Positions 42,152 through 50,827 of a DNA stretch of 64,000 nucleotides are shown piece by piece. The stretch comes from Ornithomonoglobus_A sp045612845. Its GTDB lineage: Bacteria; Bacillota; Clostridia; UBA1381. The position numbers were made by a program, and so were the translations under genes. The DNA is taken from NCBI GenBank assembly GCA_045612845.1, contig JAZKZV010000023.1, positions 1-64,000 of the forward strand, read 5' to 3'. Each line of letters starts with the position of its first letter. Position 1 is the stretch's first letter. A model generated the notes under the pieces. It ran no database searches. It was not told the DNA's origin and saw only the letters and a list, made by a program, of their open reading frames with translations.

Positions 42152-42973
42152 TTAGCTTTCTATATATAATGATTTAATGTATATATTTATCCGTCTTACG
42201 TTTACTGCGGTATATTCCTCTATATTTTGTTTTAAAGTGTACTGGAATTTTCGCGATACGTCCGAGAGATTATATCCGTAATTTAGTGTTGCACTTATAT
42301 CAAAATGTATTCCATGCGGTGATTTTCGGATGTTGGTACTGTTTATTTTATAAATACCGTCTGTTTTGCTTGCTTCGTATTCTGTTATGGCAAAAAGAAC
42401 ATTATCCGAAATCATAAAGTCGCCCATATACGAAAAAGATGGACGTACAATGGACTTGTCGGACTCTACACTCTCATCTTCTGTGCTGAGATTTTTCTGG
42501 AACAGGCGCAATGGATGCAGAAAATATCCCGAAAAATCTTTTTTTATTTCAGGGGCGGGAACGGGTATTACGTGCTTGCCCTGTGTCAGACGCATACTTT
42601 GTGCAGTCTTTATTTCGTCGGGTGTTGCAACATCCTCTATGTGTATGGTTTGGGTGATTGGTAAAACATCAAGGCGATTTGCAATTTTTTGCACCATTCT
42701 CATTGAAGTACCAAGTATCATAAGACATTCTATGCTACTGTCTTTTATTGCATTTTTTATCTCGTCTGCGTCAGTATCATTCATAAACAGGGCATGCTTA
42801 ACAGAGGCAATTCTTGTGCTTTCCTTTTTTGCCGAAGTGCCTGCAATTACTTTGCCATGAGATATTAAAAGTCCGTCATCTATAATAGCGTCTGCATTGT
42901 ATTTTTGTGATACAACTATAGACTGATAGCTCTTGCCTGTACCGCTCGGGCCTACAAATGCGATTGTTTTCAT
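42152..42973 (-). CDS. P-loop ATPase fused to an Asp23/Gls24 domain
   Basis: A 273-residue protein. The N-terminal part has a Walker A GPSGTGKS at 8-15 and a nucleotide-kinase-like core. The C-terminal 90 residues (GDFMISDNVLFAITEYEAS ... GIHFDISATLNYG ... VRRINIYIKSL) match Asp23/Gls24, an envelope-stress protein family. Fusion of the two is seen in Clostridia next to rex, as here, with 6 bases between the genes. Its job is unknown; membrane-linked stress sensing is a guess. Confidence 0.8.
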   Translation of the reverse strand: MKTIAFVGPSGTGKSYQSIVVSQKYNADAIIDDGLLISHGKVIAGTSAKKESTRIASVKHALFMNDTDADEIKNAIKDSSIECLMILGTSMRMVQKIANRLDVLPITQTIHIEDVATPDEIKTAQSMRLTQGKHVIPVPAPEIKKDFSGYFLHPLRLFQKNLSTEDESVESDKSIVRPSFSYMGDFMISDNVLFAITEYEASKTDGIYKINSTNIRKSPHGIHFDISATLNYGYNLSDVSRKFQYTLKQNIEEYTAVNVRRINIYIKSLYIES

Positions 42974-42979
42974 CTTGAT

Positions 42980-43615
42980 TTAAAAGAACTCTCCCTTTCT
43001 TAATTTATATGAAAGTGTCATTAACGGGTCGGATATATGAATGTTCTCGACCATTACACTGTCCGGTAACTCCAGTTCTCTGTAAGAAAAGTTTAAAATA
43101 CCACGTACACCGCAGCCTGCAACAGTTTGTGCGACTGACTGAACTGCTACCTTAGGCACCGAAAGTATTGCTATATCTACTTTGTTTTTAGCAAGAAACT
43201 CTTCTAATTCGTCTATGCTCATGACCTTCATTTTGTTTATGGTAGTGCCTATTATGTCCTTGTTATTATCAAATATGCCTACAAGATTAAATCCGCGTCG
43301 CGCGAAGCCGGGATGTGAGGCGAGTGCACGTCCAAGATTACCTGCACCTATTATTATAGTTGTATTACCATCGTCAACACCAAGGATTTCACCGATTGCG
43401 TTGTAGAGATATTCTACATTATATCCGTAACCTTGTTGACCGAATCCACCAAAATAATTAAAGTCCTGGCGTATTTGCGAGGCGGTTACATTCATTTTTT
43501 TTGAAAGACTTGCAGAAGAAATTCTATAAATTCCCTGGTCCATTAAATCTCCAAGATATCTGTAGTATCTTGGGAGTCTTTTTATAACAACGTCGGGTAC
43601 GATTTTGCTTGCCAT
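42980..43615 (-). CDS. rex: Redox-sensing transcriptional repressor Rex
   Basis: A 211-residue Rex. A winged helix (about 1-75: RLPRYYRYLGDL, TASQIRQDFNYFGGFGQQGYGY) precedes a Rossmann domain with IIIGAGNLGRALA (about 87-99) that binds NADH. In Firmicutes it represses fermentation and NADH-oxidising genes when NAD+ is high. It is the first gene of the rex, Asp23-fusion and possibly uvrB-uvrA transcript. No clear Rex operator is visible nearby. Confidence 0.97.
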   Translation of the reverse strand: MASKIVPDVVIKRLPRYYRYLGDLMDQGIYRISSASLSKKMNVTASQIRQDFNYFGGFGQQGYGYNVEYLYNAIGEILGVDDGNTTIIIGAGNLGRALASHPGFARRGFNLVGIFDNNKDIIGTTINKMKVMSIDELEEFLAKNKVDIAILSVPKVAVQSVAQTVAGCGVRGILNFSYRELELPDSVMVENIHISDPLMTLSYKLRKGEFF

Positions 43616-43649
43616 ATAATTCTCCGTTCTGTTTTAGCTATATATAATC

Positions 43650-43678
43650 ATTATACAACATATATCGTAAAAAGTCTA
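43650..43678 (-). promoter_or_regulatory. Promoter of rex
   Basis: Minus-strand TAGACT (43678-43673) and TATAAT (43655-43650) with a 17-bp spacer, 35 bases before the rex start. Confidence 0.7.
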
Positions 43679-43717
43679 TAAAATATTTAAAAAAATCGAG
43701 TATTTAAGAGCAAATTA

Positions 43718-43746
43718 TTGACTTTGAATACAGTTTGTTATATAAT
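43718..43746 (+). promoter_or_regulatory. Promoter of the ACP-FkbH pair
   Basis: TTGACT and TATAAT with a 17-bp spacer, 48 bases before the acyl carrier protein start. Confidence 0.78.
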
Positions 43747-43793
43747 TGGATTAGGAAGTATTATGAGAGTTTATAAAATAGAGAGGAGTAATT

Positions 43794-44024
43794 ATGACTA
43801 TGACAACACAGGAAATAGTCTTGGGCTTTTTTGAAGAAAAGGGACAAGAGGTAAGCATTGATACGGATTTATTTAAGGGAGGATACGTAAACTCCTTATT
43901 TGCTCTTGAAATTGTTATGTATCTCGAAAAGGAATTTAGTATAAAATTTAAAAATAAAGATATAACTGAGAAGAATTTTAAAACAGTTGCAACTATTGCT
44001 GATACAGTTGAGAAGTATCTGTAA
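43794..44024 (+). CDS. Acyl carrier protein
   Basis: A 76-residue ACP-type protein. GGYVNSLFALEIVMYLEKEF holds the likely phosphopantetheine serine, Ser34, in an NSL context instead of the usual DSL. It is not the fatty-acid ACP (no fab genes around), but one dedicated to the next gene, nine bases downstream. GAGGAG precedes the ATG. It probably carries a glyceryl group loaded by the FkbH-like enzyme. Confidence 0.88.
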   Translation: MTMTTQEIVLGFFEEKGQEVSIDTDLFKGGYVNSLFALEIVMYLEKEFSIKFKNKDITEKNFKTVATIADTVEKYL

Positions 44025-44032
44025 AGGGGAAG

Positions 44033-45064
44033 ATGATGAGCGAAGAAAAAATAAAATGCGTCGTGTGGGACCTTGACAATACTATCTGGGAGGGCACACT
44101 TGTTGAGGGCGGTGCAACAAAGCTTGCAGATGGCGTTATTGATGTTATAAAAGCACTCGATGAGCGTGGAATTCTGCAGTCTGTTGCAAGTAAAAATGAC
44201 TATGATGATGCATATAAAAAACTATGCGAATTCGGCATAAATGAGTATTTTTTATATCCGCAGATAAACTGGAATCCAAAAAGCGGTTCAATAAAGGAGA
44301 TTGCACAAAAATTAAACATAGGTATTAACACATTTGCTTTTGTAGACGACCAACCGTTTGAGCGGGAAGAGGTTGTGCATTTGTGTCCCGATGTTATGAC
44401 AATAGACGCACTTAACATAAAAGATATTTTAAGATATGAAAGAATGACACCGCGTTTTATAACAGAGGATACCAAGAACCGCAGAAAAATGTATATTGCA
44501 GCCACAAAGCGTGATGAATCGGAGAAAGAGTTTGAGGGTACAAGCGCTGAGTTTTTGCAAAGTCTTGATATGGAGCTTACAATAGCTCCTGTCAGTGAAG
44601 AGGATTTGCAAAGAGCATACGAGCTTACAATAAGAACACATCAGCTAAATTCCACAGGATACACATATTCATATGATGAGCTAAAGGAGTTCATAGAAGA
44701 TGATAAGCACATCTTTTTAATTGCCGGCTTAAAGGATAAGTTTGGTGATTATGGGAAAATAGGTCTTATACTTGTAGAAAACAGTGAAGATTTAAGAATA
44801 AAACTTCTTTTAATGAGCTGCAGGGTAATGTCAAGAGGAGTTGGCTCGGCAATTTTAGTACATCTTGCAAAATTAAAACAAAAGCTTAATAAGAGAATGT
44901 TTGCGGAGTTTAAAACAACTGACCGCAACAGAATGATGTATATAACATACAAGCTTATGGGCTTTGAGGAATTAGAGGATAATGACGGGGATGTATTGCT
45001 TGAATATGCTTCCGAAGAAGAAAAGGAATATCCGCCATATTTTAAGGTGATAGAAAATAAATAA
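44033..45064 (+). CDS. FkbH-like HAD-IIIC protein (candidate glyceryl-ACP synthase)
   Basis: A 343-residue protein (342 from the second ATG at 44036). The HAD part has VVWDLDNTIWEGTL with the DxDxT motif at 13-17, SKNDYDDA, and VDDQPFEREEV. The C-terminal half is a GNAT-like part (ELTIRTHQLNSTGYTYSYDEL, MSCRVMSRGVGSAIL). Studied FkbH-type proteins take 1,3-bisphosphoglycerate and load D-glycerate onto an ACP. The partner ACP lies just upstream, but no ketosynthase, dehydrogenase or methyltransferase for methoxymalonyl or tetronate chemistry is in reach. The final product is unknown. Confidence 0.88.
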   Translation: MMSEEKIKCVVWDLDNTIWEGTLVEGGATKLADGVIDVIKALDERGILQSVASKNDYDDAYKKLCEFGINEYFLYPQINWNPKSGSIKEIAQKLNIGINTFAFVDDQPFEREEVVHLCPDVMTIDALNIKDILRYERMTPRFITEDTKNRRKMYIAATKRDESEKEFEGTSAEFLQSLDMELTIAPVSEEDLQRAYELTIRTHQLNSTGYTYSYDELKEFIEDDKHIFLIAGLKDKFGDYGKIGLILVENSEDLRIKLLLMSCRVMSRGVGSAILVHLAKLKQKLNKRMFAEFKTTDRNRMMYITYKLMGFEELEDNDGDVLLEYASEEEKEYPPYFKVIENK

Positions 45065-45070
45065 AAGGGA

Positions 45071-45173
45071 AAAAGGACAATCTGTATAAATTTTATTGCT
45101 TAAATTGGCGGGACGTCGAGGACGCCGTCCCCTACAAGCAATATCAAATTTATACAGACAGTCCTTTTTTTGT
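45071..45173. repeat. MITE-like inverted-repeat element, copy 2
   Basis: About 103 bp. The tips are AGGACAATCTGTATAAATTT and the reverse complement of AGGACTGTCTGTATAAATTT. The core GGACGTCGAGGACGCCGTCC with CCTACAAGC is the reverse complement of the core in copy 3. It fills the gap between the convergent FkbH-like and thiD genes; the right tip runs into TTTTTTT, so it probably ends both transcripts. Confidence 0.88.
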
Positions 45174-45176
45174 GTA

Positions 45177-45959
45177 TTACTTTATATTATATGAATGATT
45201 TAATGGTCCCGAGCCTTTGCCCAAATCGAGCATGTCCTTTAGTGCGCCTGTAAGATATACTTTTGCATTTTTTATGCTTTCCTCTAAAGAATATCCGTCT
45301 GCAAGGTTACATGCTATTGCAGATGATAATGTGCAACCTGTGCCATGAGTGTTGGGGTTATCTATACGTTCGGAAGAAAACCAATGTTCTTTTCCGTTAT
45401 AATATAAAAGGTCGGTTGCGTTGTTTACAAGATGTCCGCCCTTTACAAGTATAGCACCACCAAAAAACTCTGATATTTTACGCGCCGCAGCTACCATATC
45501 ATTTTCGTCTTTTATTTTAATGCCACTTAGTACCTCTGCCTCGGGAATGTTGGGTGTTATAACGTCGGCAAGAGGTATCAGTCTTTTTATAAGAGTGTTT
45601 TGCGCGTCATCACTTATAAGTTTATGTCCGCTTGTTGAAATCATAACAGGGTCAAGAACAATATTTTTTGCGCTATATTCTTTTAGTTTTTGGGCTATTA
45701 CCTCAATAATATCGCAGTTTGATACCATTCCTATTTTCACACTGTCAGGGTATATATCTTTAAAGATGCAATCGAGCTGATTTCCTACAAAATCGGGGGT
45801 AGAGTCTAAAATATCATATACCCCCGTTGTGTTTTGGGCAGTAAGTGCGGTTATAGCACTCATTGCATACATTTTATGGACGGTTATGGTTTTTATATCT
45901 GCCTGAATGCCTGCGCCGCCGCTTGAGTCGGAGCCTGCTATTGTAAGAACTTTTTTCAT
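45177..45959 (-). CDS. thiD: Hydroxymethylpyrimidine/phosphomethylpyrimidine kinase
   Basis: A 260-residue ribokinase-fold kinase. VLTIAGSDSSGGAGIQADIK at the start, LDPVMISTSGHKL, LVKGGH and the catalytic NPNTHGTGCTLSSAIA near the end are ThiD signatures. It phosphorylates HMP and HMP-P. The start overlaps thiE by four bases. It is the last gene of the thiamine salvage operon. Confidence 0.97.
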   Translation of the reverse strand: MKKVLTIAGSDSSGGAGIQADIKTITVHKMYAMSAITALTAQNTTGVYDILDSTPDFVGNQLDCIFKDIYPDSVKIGMVSNCDIIEVIAQKLKEYSAKNIVLDPVMISTSGHKLISDDAQNTLIKRLIPLADVITPNIPEAEVLSGIKIKDENDMVAAARKISEFFGGAILVKGGHLVNNATDLLYYNGKEHWFSSERIDNPNTHGTGCTLSSAIACNLADGYSLEESIKNAKVYLTGALKDMLDLGKGSGPLNHSYNIK

Positions 45960-46606
45960 ATTTTCACCATTCCTTCAGAAATTTTCTTTAATTCTCTGCA
46001 TTCGCTTTCTATATCGTCTGCACCAAAAATTGCAGATACAAGTGCAACGCCATCAACGCCCGATTTTGCAAGCTTTAAAATATTATCCTTATTTATTCCG
46101 CCTATTGCCACAACGGGAATTGATGTTCTTTTACAAATATCCTTTAGTGTATCATATGACACATCATCAGCGTCGAGCTTTGTGCTTGTAGAAAATACTG
46201 CACCAACACCAAGATAGTCGGCACCGTTTTCTTGTGCCTCAAGTGCTTGCTCTACAGTTTGTGCTGAAACTCCTATTATCATATCATCACCAACCATTTT
46301 ACGTACATCCTTTAAAGACATATCGTGTTGGCCTATATGGATACCGTCGGAATTACATTTTATTGCAATTTCGACGTTGTCGTTTATAATAAATGGTACG
46401 TTATATTTTTTACAAAGTGATTTGATTTTTAATGCCTCTTCCAAAAAGCTCTCAAAATCCAAATCCTTTTCGCGTAGCTGTAAGCACGTTACTCCGCCTT
46501 TTAGAGCACATTCAACCTGTTCGTAAAGAGTTTGGTTTTCTACCCATGCTCTGTCGGTTACTGCATATAAAAGCATTGCCTTTTTACATAATTTCATATT
46601 TTGCAC
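45956..46606 (-). CDS. thiE: Thiamine phosphate synthase
   Basis: A 216-residue TIM barrel with LQLREKD (about 42-48), FIINDNVEIAIKCNSDGIHIG, and GADYLGVGAVFSTSTK. It joins HMP-PP and thiazole phosphate into thiamine phosphate. It starts inside the end of thiM and overlaps thiD by four bases, so translation is coupled. Another in-frame ATG sits three codons in. Confidence 0.97.
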   Translation of the reverse strand: MQNMKLCKKAMLLYAVTDRAWVENQTLYEQVECALKGGVTCLQLREKDLDFESFLEEALKIKSLCKKYNVPFIINDNVEIAIKCNSDGIHIGQHDMSLKDVRKMVGDDMIIGVSAQTVEQALEAQENGADYLGVGAVFSTSTKLDADDVSYDTLKDICKRTSIPVVAIGGINKDNILKLAKSGVDGVALVSAIFGADDIESECRELKKISEGMVKI

Positions 46607-47405
46607 CCTTTTCTAATTCCTCGCCATTTAAATTATAGATAGCGTCTATAATATAATTTCTGTATGTTGAATTTCCGTCCTTTTCACTAAGTCGGTTAAA
46701 AGCTGTTTCGCCGCATAATCCCATAGCACAAACCGCGGCGGCGGTTGCTTTTAATTCATTACCTTTGTTTGCTGCTACGTATGCACAAATAAGTGAACTT
46801 AGCTGGCAACCTGTACCTGTTATTGAACTCATCATGGAATGACCGTTGTAAATGCAATATGCTTTATCCAGGTCCGCAACAATATCTATTTCGCCGGTTA
46901 TTGCTATAATAGCGCCTGTTTTTTTAGAAAAATCTTTTGCAAAGGTAACCGCATTTTTTAATGTTTCTTTTGTTACTTTGTCTGTAATATCGGCGTCAAC
47001 GCCTTTTGTTGTAGAAGTACCCATTGCAAGAGTTTTAATTTCCGAAACATTTCCTCTTATAACTGTTGGTTTGACTTCTTCTAAAATTGACATGGCAGTT
47101 TTAGTGCGAAGTGATGATGCACCCGCGCCAACAGGGTCGAGAACTATGGGGTGATTTAACTCCCTTGCTTTTTTGCCTGCCATAAGCATAGAGGGAATAG
47201 TTCTTTGGTTTAGTGTCCCTATATTTATATTTAATGCATTACAAATAGAGGTTATCTGGCAAACCTCCTCTATATCGTCAGCCATTATTGGCGATGCACC
47301 GCAAGCGAGTAAAATATTTGCACAATCATTTACAGTCACATAATTTGTTATATTATGTACCAATGGGTGAGTGGTACGTACATTATTAAGTATTTCTTTA
47401 AACAT
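46584..47405 (-). CDS. thiM: Hydroxyethylthiazole kinase
   Basis: A 273-residue kinase with VHNITNYVTVNDCANILLAC (about 17-36), GASPIMADDIEEV, LDPVGAGAS, and the catalytic SITGTGCQLSSLI. It phosphorylates recovered thiazole alcohol. Its start overlaps the end of cytX by eight bases. With thiD and thiE but no thiC, thiG or thiH here, this is a salvage set. Confidence 0.97.
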   Translation of the reverse strand: MFKEILNNVRTTHPLVHNITNYVTVNDCANILLACGASPIMADDIEEVCQITSICNALNINIGTLNQRTIPSMLMAGKKARELNHPIVLDPVGAGASSLRTKTAMSILEEVKPTVIRGNVSEIKTLAMGTSTTKGVDADITDKVTKETLKNAVTFAKDFSKKTGAIIAITGEIDIVADLDKAYCIYNGHSMMSSITGTGCQLSSLICAYVAANKGNELKATAAAVCAMGLCGETAFNRLSEKDGNSTYRNYIIDAIYNLNGEELEKGAKYEIM

Positions 47406-48585
47406 TTTTATTTTCTCCTTTTATTAAATTTGATATTTTATTTATTATAAAACTTATTAGAGCAGTTATAATCATAGCAGGGGGTGTGGAACCTGATGCC
47501 ATATCTATTTTCATAAATATTCTGTAAATTACAAAACCAATAAGCCATATTATTAAGTTTGTTGTATTGAATTTTACTTCTGAAAAGTCCTTTTTATTTA
47601 TAAAATAATCAACTATAAGTATTGCAATCATAGGTGAAAATACGGAACCGATAAAATACAAAAATTCCTCAAATTGCCCCACAGGTACAAATATTGTCAA
47701 AACAACGCCTATTACACAAACAATCAGTGCCGCAACCTTTTCTTTTATATTTTTATTTACACTAACACAGCTTACTCCTGCGGAATATGCGTCTAAAAAA
47801 GTAGTAGTAACGGTAGAAAAAATTATTACTATAAGTGCAGTTATTCCAAGACCGCATTTAATCATTATGGAAGCAATATCACTTTCGCCTGACATAATTG
47901 CTGCTCCCATGCCTATAAAATACATCCATGAGCTTATAACAAAATATGTAATTGAACTCACTGCCGATGTTGCAACAGGCTTTTTTGCATTTCTTGTATA
48001 ATCGGATATAAGCGGCAGCCACGAAATTGGCATGGCAACGGACAATTCCACGCACGCACCAAAACTTATTGGTTCACCAAATGAAGCATCAGAACTGTTT
48101 TTGAAAATCATAATACTGAGTATCAATGTCAGGAGAAACAGAGCACATACTGAAATGGTATTTATTTTGTCAAGGCTTTTTATATCAATAATTATCCATA
48201 TTGCAATAAGAATACCTATTACAATGCTCCAAAGCCACGGCCCGCCAACGTTTAAAACAGAGTTTGCCGACATTGCACCGTTAAAAATCATTATAGAGGT
48301 CCAGCCTATAAGTTGTATTATATTAAGAATCGAAAACAGCAACGAGCCTTTTTGACCAAATGATATTTTTACACATTCCATGGCACTTTTTTCTTCCTTA
48401 CCGCCTATCACTCCCGAGAGATAAAGAAGAATGCAACCTATTATATGACCAATGATAATTGCAAAAGTACCTTTTAAAAATCCCAATGGCGCAAACAGTG
48501 TACCCGTCATTATTTCGGCTATTGATACTGCCGCACCAAACCATATAAGGCTATTTGAGAATACTGATGTTTTTTTATTGCTCAT
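47398..48585 (-). CDS. cytX: Putative hydroxymethylpyrimidine transporter CytX (NCS1 family)
   Basis: A 395-residue permease with about twelve spans. SNSLIWFGAAVSIAEIMTGT at the start and AMPISWLPLISDYTRNAKKP mid-protein are typical of CytX, an NCS1 transporter found behind TPP riboswitches. It probably imports HMP for the three kinase and synthase genes downstream. AGGAGATG lies before the ATG at 48585. Confidence 0.93.
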   Translation of the reverse strand: MSNKKTSVFSNSLIWFGAAVSIAEIMTGTLFAPLGFLKGTFAIIIGHIIGCILLYLSGVIGGKEEKSAMECVKISFGQKGSLLFSILNIIQLIGWTSIMIFNGAMSANSVLNVGGPWLWSIVIGILIAIWIIIDIKSLDKINTISVCALFLLTLILSIMIFKNSSDASFGEPISFGACVELSVAMPISWLPLISDYTRNAKKPVATSAVSSITYFVISSWMYFIGMGAAIMSGESDIASIMIKCGLGITALIVIIFSTVTTTFLDAYSAGVSCVSVNKNIKEKVAALIVCVIGVVLTIFVPVGQFEEFLYFIGSVFSPMIAILIVDYFINKKDFSEVKFNTTNLIIWLIGFVIYRIFMKIDMASGSTPPAMIITALISFIINKISNLIKGENKNV

Positions 48586-48601
48586 AAAAACTTCATCTCC
48601 T

Positions 48602-48635
48602 AAAAAAATAAAGAATTACCCAATGGGTAATTCTT
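48602..48635 (-). terminator. Regulated terminator of the TPP riboswitch
   Basis: On the minus strand AAGAATTACCC pairs with GGGTAATTCTT and is followed by TTATTTTTTTA, between the TPP aptamer and cytX. TPP binding should favour this stem. Confidence 0.88.
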
Positions 48636-48656
48636 CGTCAAAAAGCAAATAAAAAT

Positions 48657-48745
48657 AACTTCCTACGCCGGCATTACCCGTATCAGGTATAAGGGTCGAA
48701 GTTGATTACTTCCTCTCAGCCTGCAATAACAAGCTCCCCTGTGTT
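48657..48745 (-). promoter_or_regulatory. TPP (THI-box) riboswitch
   Basis: The minus strand shows the TPP aptamer: GGGGAGCTT, then GGCTGAGAGGAAG, then GACCCTTATACCTGATACGG and GTAATGCCGGCGTAGGAAGTT, in the right order and spacing. It lies upstream of cytX-thiM-thiE-thiD with a terminator after it. High TPP should stop transcription of the operon. Confidence 0.98.
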
Positions 48746-48751
48746 ATTGAT

Positions 48752-48780
48752 ATTGTATCACCATTTTTTATGTTTGTCAA
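48752..48780 (-). promoter_or_regulatory. Promoter of the thiamine salvage operon
   Basis: Minus-strand TTGACA (48780-48775) and TACAAT (48757-48752) with a 17-bp spacer, immediately before the riboswitch. Confidence 0.85.
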
Positions 48781-48831
48781 TTACTTTTTTGATTTTAATT
48801 GATTTATATTATTAAAAAAAGGAAAAAGATA

Positions 48832-48860
48832 TTGACATAAACAAGAATTTATTGTAAAAT
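48832..48860 (+). promoter_or_regulatory. Promoter of leuA
   Basis: TTGACA and TAAAAT with a 17-bp spacer, 41 bases before leuA. There is no room for a T-box or leader attenuator. Confidence 0.75.
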
Positions 48861-48901
48861 TGTATGTATTATAAGTATATTTTAGAATTAGAGGAAAAGA
48901 T

Positions 48902-50557
48902 ATGAACTACAAAAAATATCAAAGAATGTATCACGAGATACCGCTAAAAACAAGAGACTGGCCGAACAACAAATTAACAAAGGCGCCTATATGGTGCAGT
49001 GTTGATTTGCGTGATGGCAATCAGGCGTTGTATTCGCCTATGAATATTGACGAAAAAATTGAATTCTTTAAGTTTTTAGTTAAGCTCGGTTTTAAAGAAA
49101 TTGAGGTTGGTTTCCCTGCTGCGTCATCTACGGAGTATGATTTTGTGCGCAGGCTTATAGATGAAGACTTAATTCCTGATGATGTATCAATTCAGGTTTT
49201 AACTCAGGCAAGAGAACATATAATAACAAAAACAGTTGAATCGCTAAAGGGTGCAAAAAATGTTATAATACACCTTTATAATTCAACATCTACCTTGCAG
49301 AGAAAGGTAGTATTCAGAAAGGATAAAGAAGAAATCAAACAGCTTGCCATTGACGGTGCAAAGCTATTGGTATCTCTTGTTGAAGGTCAGCTTGAGGGTA
49401 ATGTAAGATACGAATACTCGCCCGAGAGCTTTACATGTACAGAGCCTGAATACGCAGTTGAAATAACAAATGCAGTGCTTGATATTCTAAAACCTACACC
49501 GGAGAGAAAGGTTATAGTAAATCTTCCGTCAACTATCGAGGTTGCAACTGCAAATGTATACGCAGACCAGATTGAATATATGTGTAAAAACTTAAATAAC
49601 CGTGAAAATCTTGTTATAAGCCTTCATGCTCATAACGACAGAGGGACAGGTGTTGCCTCAACAGAGCTTGCTATGCTTGCGGGTGCGGACAGAGTAGAGG
49701 GTACAATTTTCGGTAATGGTGAAAGAACAGGTAATGCGGATATAATTGTTATTGCACTTAATATGTTTGTACAGGGAATTGACCCCGAGCTTAATATAGA
49801 TAATATTGACGAAATTGTTTCGGTATACGAAAAGTATAACAGACTTCCTATACATCCAAGACACCCATATGCGGGTGATATGGCATATGTTGCATTCTCC
49901 GGCTCACATCAGGATGCAATTAAAAAGAGTATGGACCTATACGAAAAAGAGGGAAGTACAACATGGGCAAATCCATATCTTACAATAGACCCGACAGATA
50001 TAGGCAGAAAATATGAGCCGATTCTTATTAACAGTCAGTCAGGTAAGGGCGGAGTAAGCTATATTATGGAAAATAAATATGGCTATACACTACCAAAGCC
50101 TATGCTTGTTGAATTCTCTTCAATCATTAACGAAATGTCTGACGAAAAGCAAACTGTTTTAACAAATCACGAAATTCATCAGTCATTCAAGGATACGTAT
50201 GTAAACCTCACAACCCCTATAAAGAGTGTATCCTACTACTCGAATGTAAATAATAACGATACTCATATAACCGCAAATATCAGTTATCAGGGCAATGAAA
50301 CTGCTATAACAGGTGTGGGTAACGGTCCGTTGGATGCGTTGAGTAACGGTCTTAGAAAGCTTTTAAATGAAGAGTTTGAAATATCAAACTACACAGAACA
50401 TACCTTAGAGCGTTCATCTTCTTCGCGTGCGGCGGCATATATAGGTGTACATCGTATTGGCTCTGACAAAACATTCTGGGGTGTGGGTGTTGACGCTAAC
50501 ATCAATACTGCATCAATATATGCGCTCATAAGTGCAGTAAACAAAATGCTATCATAA
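48902..50557 (+). CDS. leuA: 2-isopropylmalate synthase (long, type-2 form)
   Basis: A 551-residue enzyme of the longer LeuA form. The metal-binding start SVDLRDGNQAL (33-43), SLHAHNDRGTG mid-protein, and a C-terminal regulatory LeuA dimer part (about 430-551) are clear. It condenses 2-ketoisovalerate with acetyl-CoA in leucine synthesis and may be leucine-inhibited. No leuB, leuC or leuD follow; the gene ends at a MITE-like element. GAGGAAAAG precedes the ATG. Confidence 0.96.
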   Translation: MNYKKYQRMYHEIPLKTRDWPNNKLTKAPIWCSVDLRDGNQALYSPMNIDEKIEFFKFLVKLGFKEIEVGFPAASSTEYDFVRRLIDEDLIPDDVSIQVLTQAREHIITKTVESLKGAKNVIIHLYNSTSTLQRKVVFRKDKEEIKQLAIDGAKLLVSLVEGQLEGNVRYEYSPESFTCTEPEYAVEITNAVLDILKPTPERKVIVNLPSTIEVATANVYADQIEYMCKNLNNRENLVISLHAHNDRGTGVASTELAMLAGADRVEGTIFGNGERTGNADIIVIALNMFVQGIDPELNIDNIDEIVSVYEKYNRLPIHPRHPYAGDMAYVAFSGSHQDAIKKSMDLYEKEGSTTWANPYLTIDPTDIGRKYEPILINSQSGKGGVSYIMENKYGYTLPKPMLVEFSSIINEMSDEKQTVLTNHEIHQSFKDTYVNLTTPIKSVSYYSNVNNNDTHITANISYQGNETAITGVGNGPLDALSNGLRKLLNEEFEISNYTEHTLERSSSSRAAAYIGVHRIGSDKTFWGVGVDANINTASIYALISAVNKMLS

Positions 50558-50566
50558 TAATGCATT

Positions 50567-50672
50567 TAAGAGAGGACAATCTGTATAAAATTGATATTGC
50601 TTGTAGGGGACGGCGTCCTCGACGTCCCGCAAATGTGAGCAATATTGAATTTACACAGACAGTCCTCTCTCT
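50567..50672. repeat. MITE-like inverted-repeat element, copy 3
   Basis: About 106 bp with tips AGAGGACAATCTGTATAAAA and the reverse complement of AGAGGACTGTCTGTGTAAAT. The GTAGGGGACGGCGTCCTCG core is inverted relative to copy 2, while the tips keep the same orientation. It lies between leuA and the recA promoter and can form one long hairpin. Confidence 0.88.
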
Positions 50673-50740
50673 TTATTTATATCTTCTGTTTTAGTAATAA
50701 AATTGTAATTTAAGTGTTATATTAAAATGTGAAAAAACTA

Positions 50741-50784
50741 TTGACAAAATATATCAGGATGTTGTATAATAAAACAAATGTTCG
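50741..50784 (+). promoter_or_regulatory. recA: recA promoter with a LexA-type box
   Basis: TTGACA (50741-50746) and TATAAT (50765-50770) have an 18-bp spacer. AAAACAAATGTTCG (50771-50784) follows at once and matches CGAACATATGTTCG at 11 of 14 positions, with the right half-site perfect. The layout equals that of the XRE-S24 gene. Confidence 0.75.
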
Positions 50785-50827
50785 CAATATTTAAGTATTT
50801 ACATAGATGAAAGGGGACGAGGTTAAA

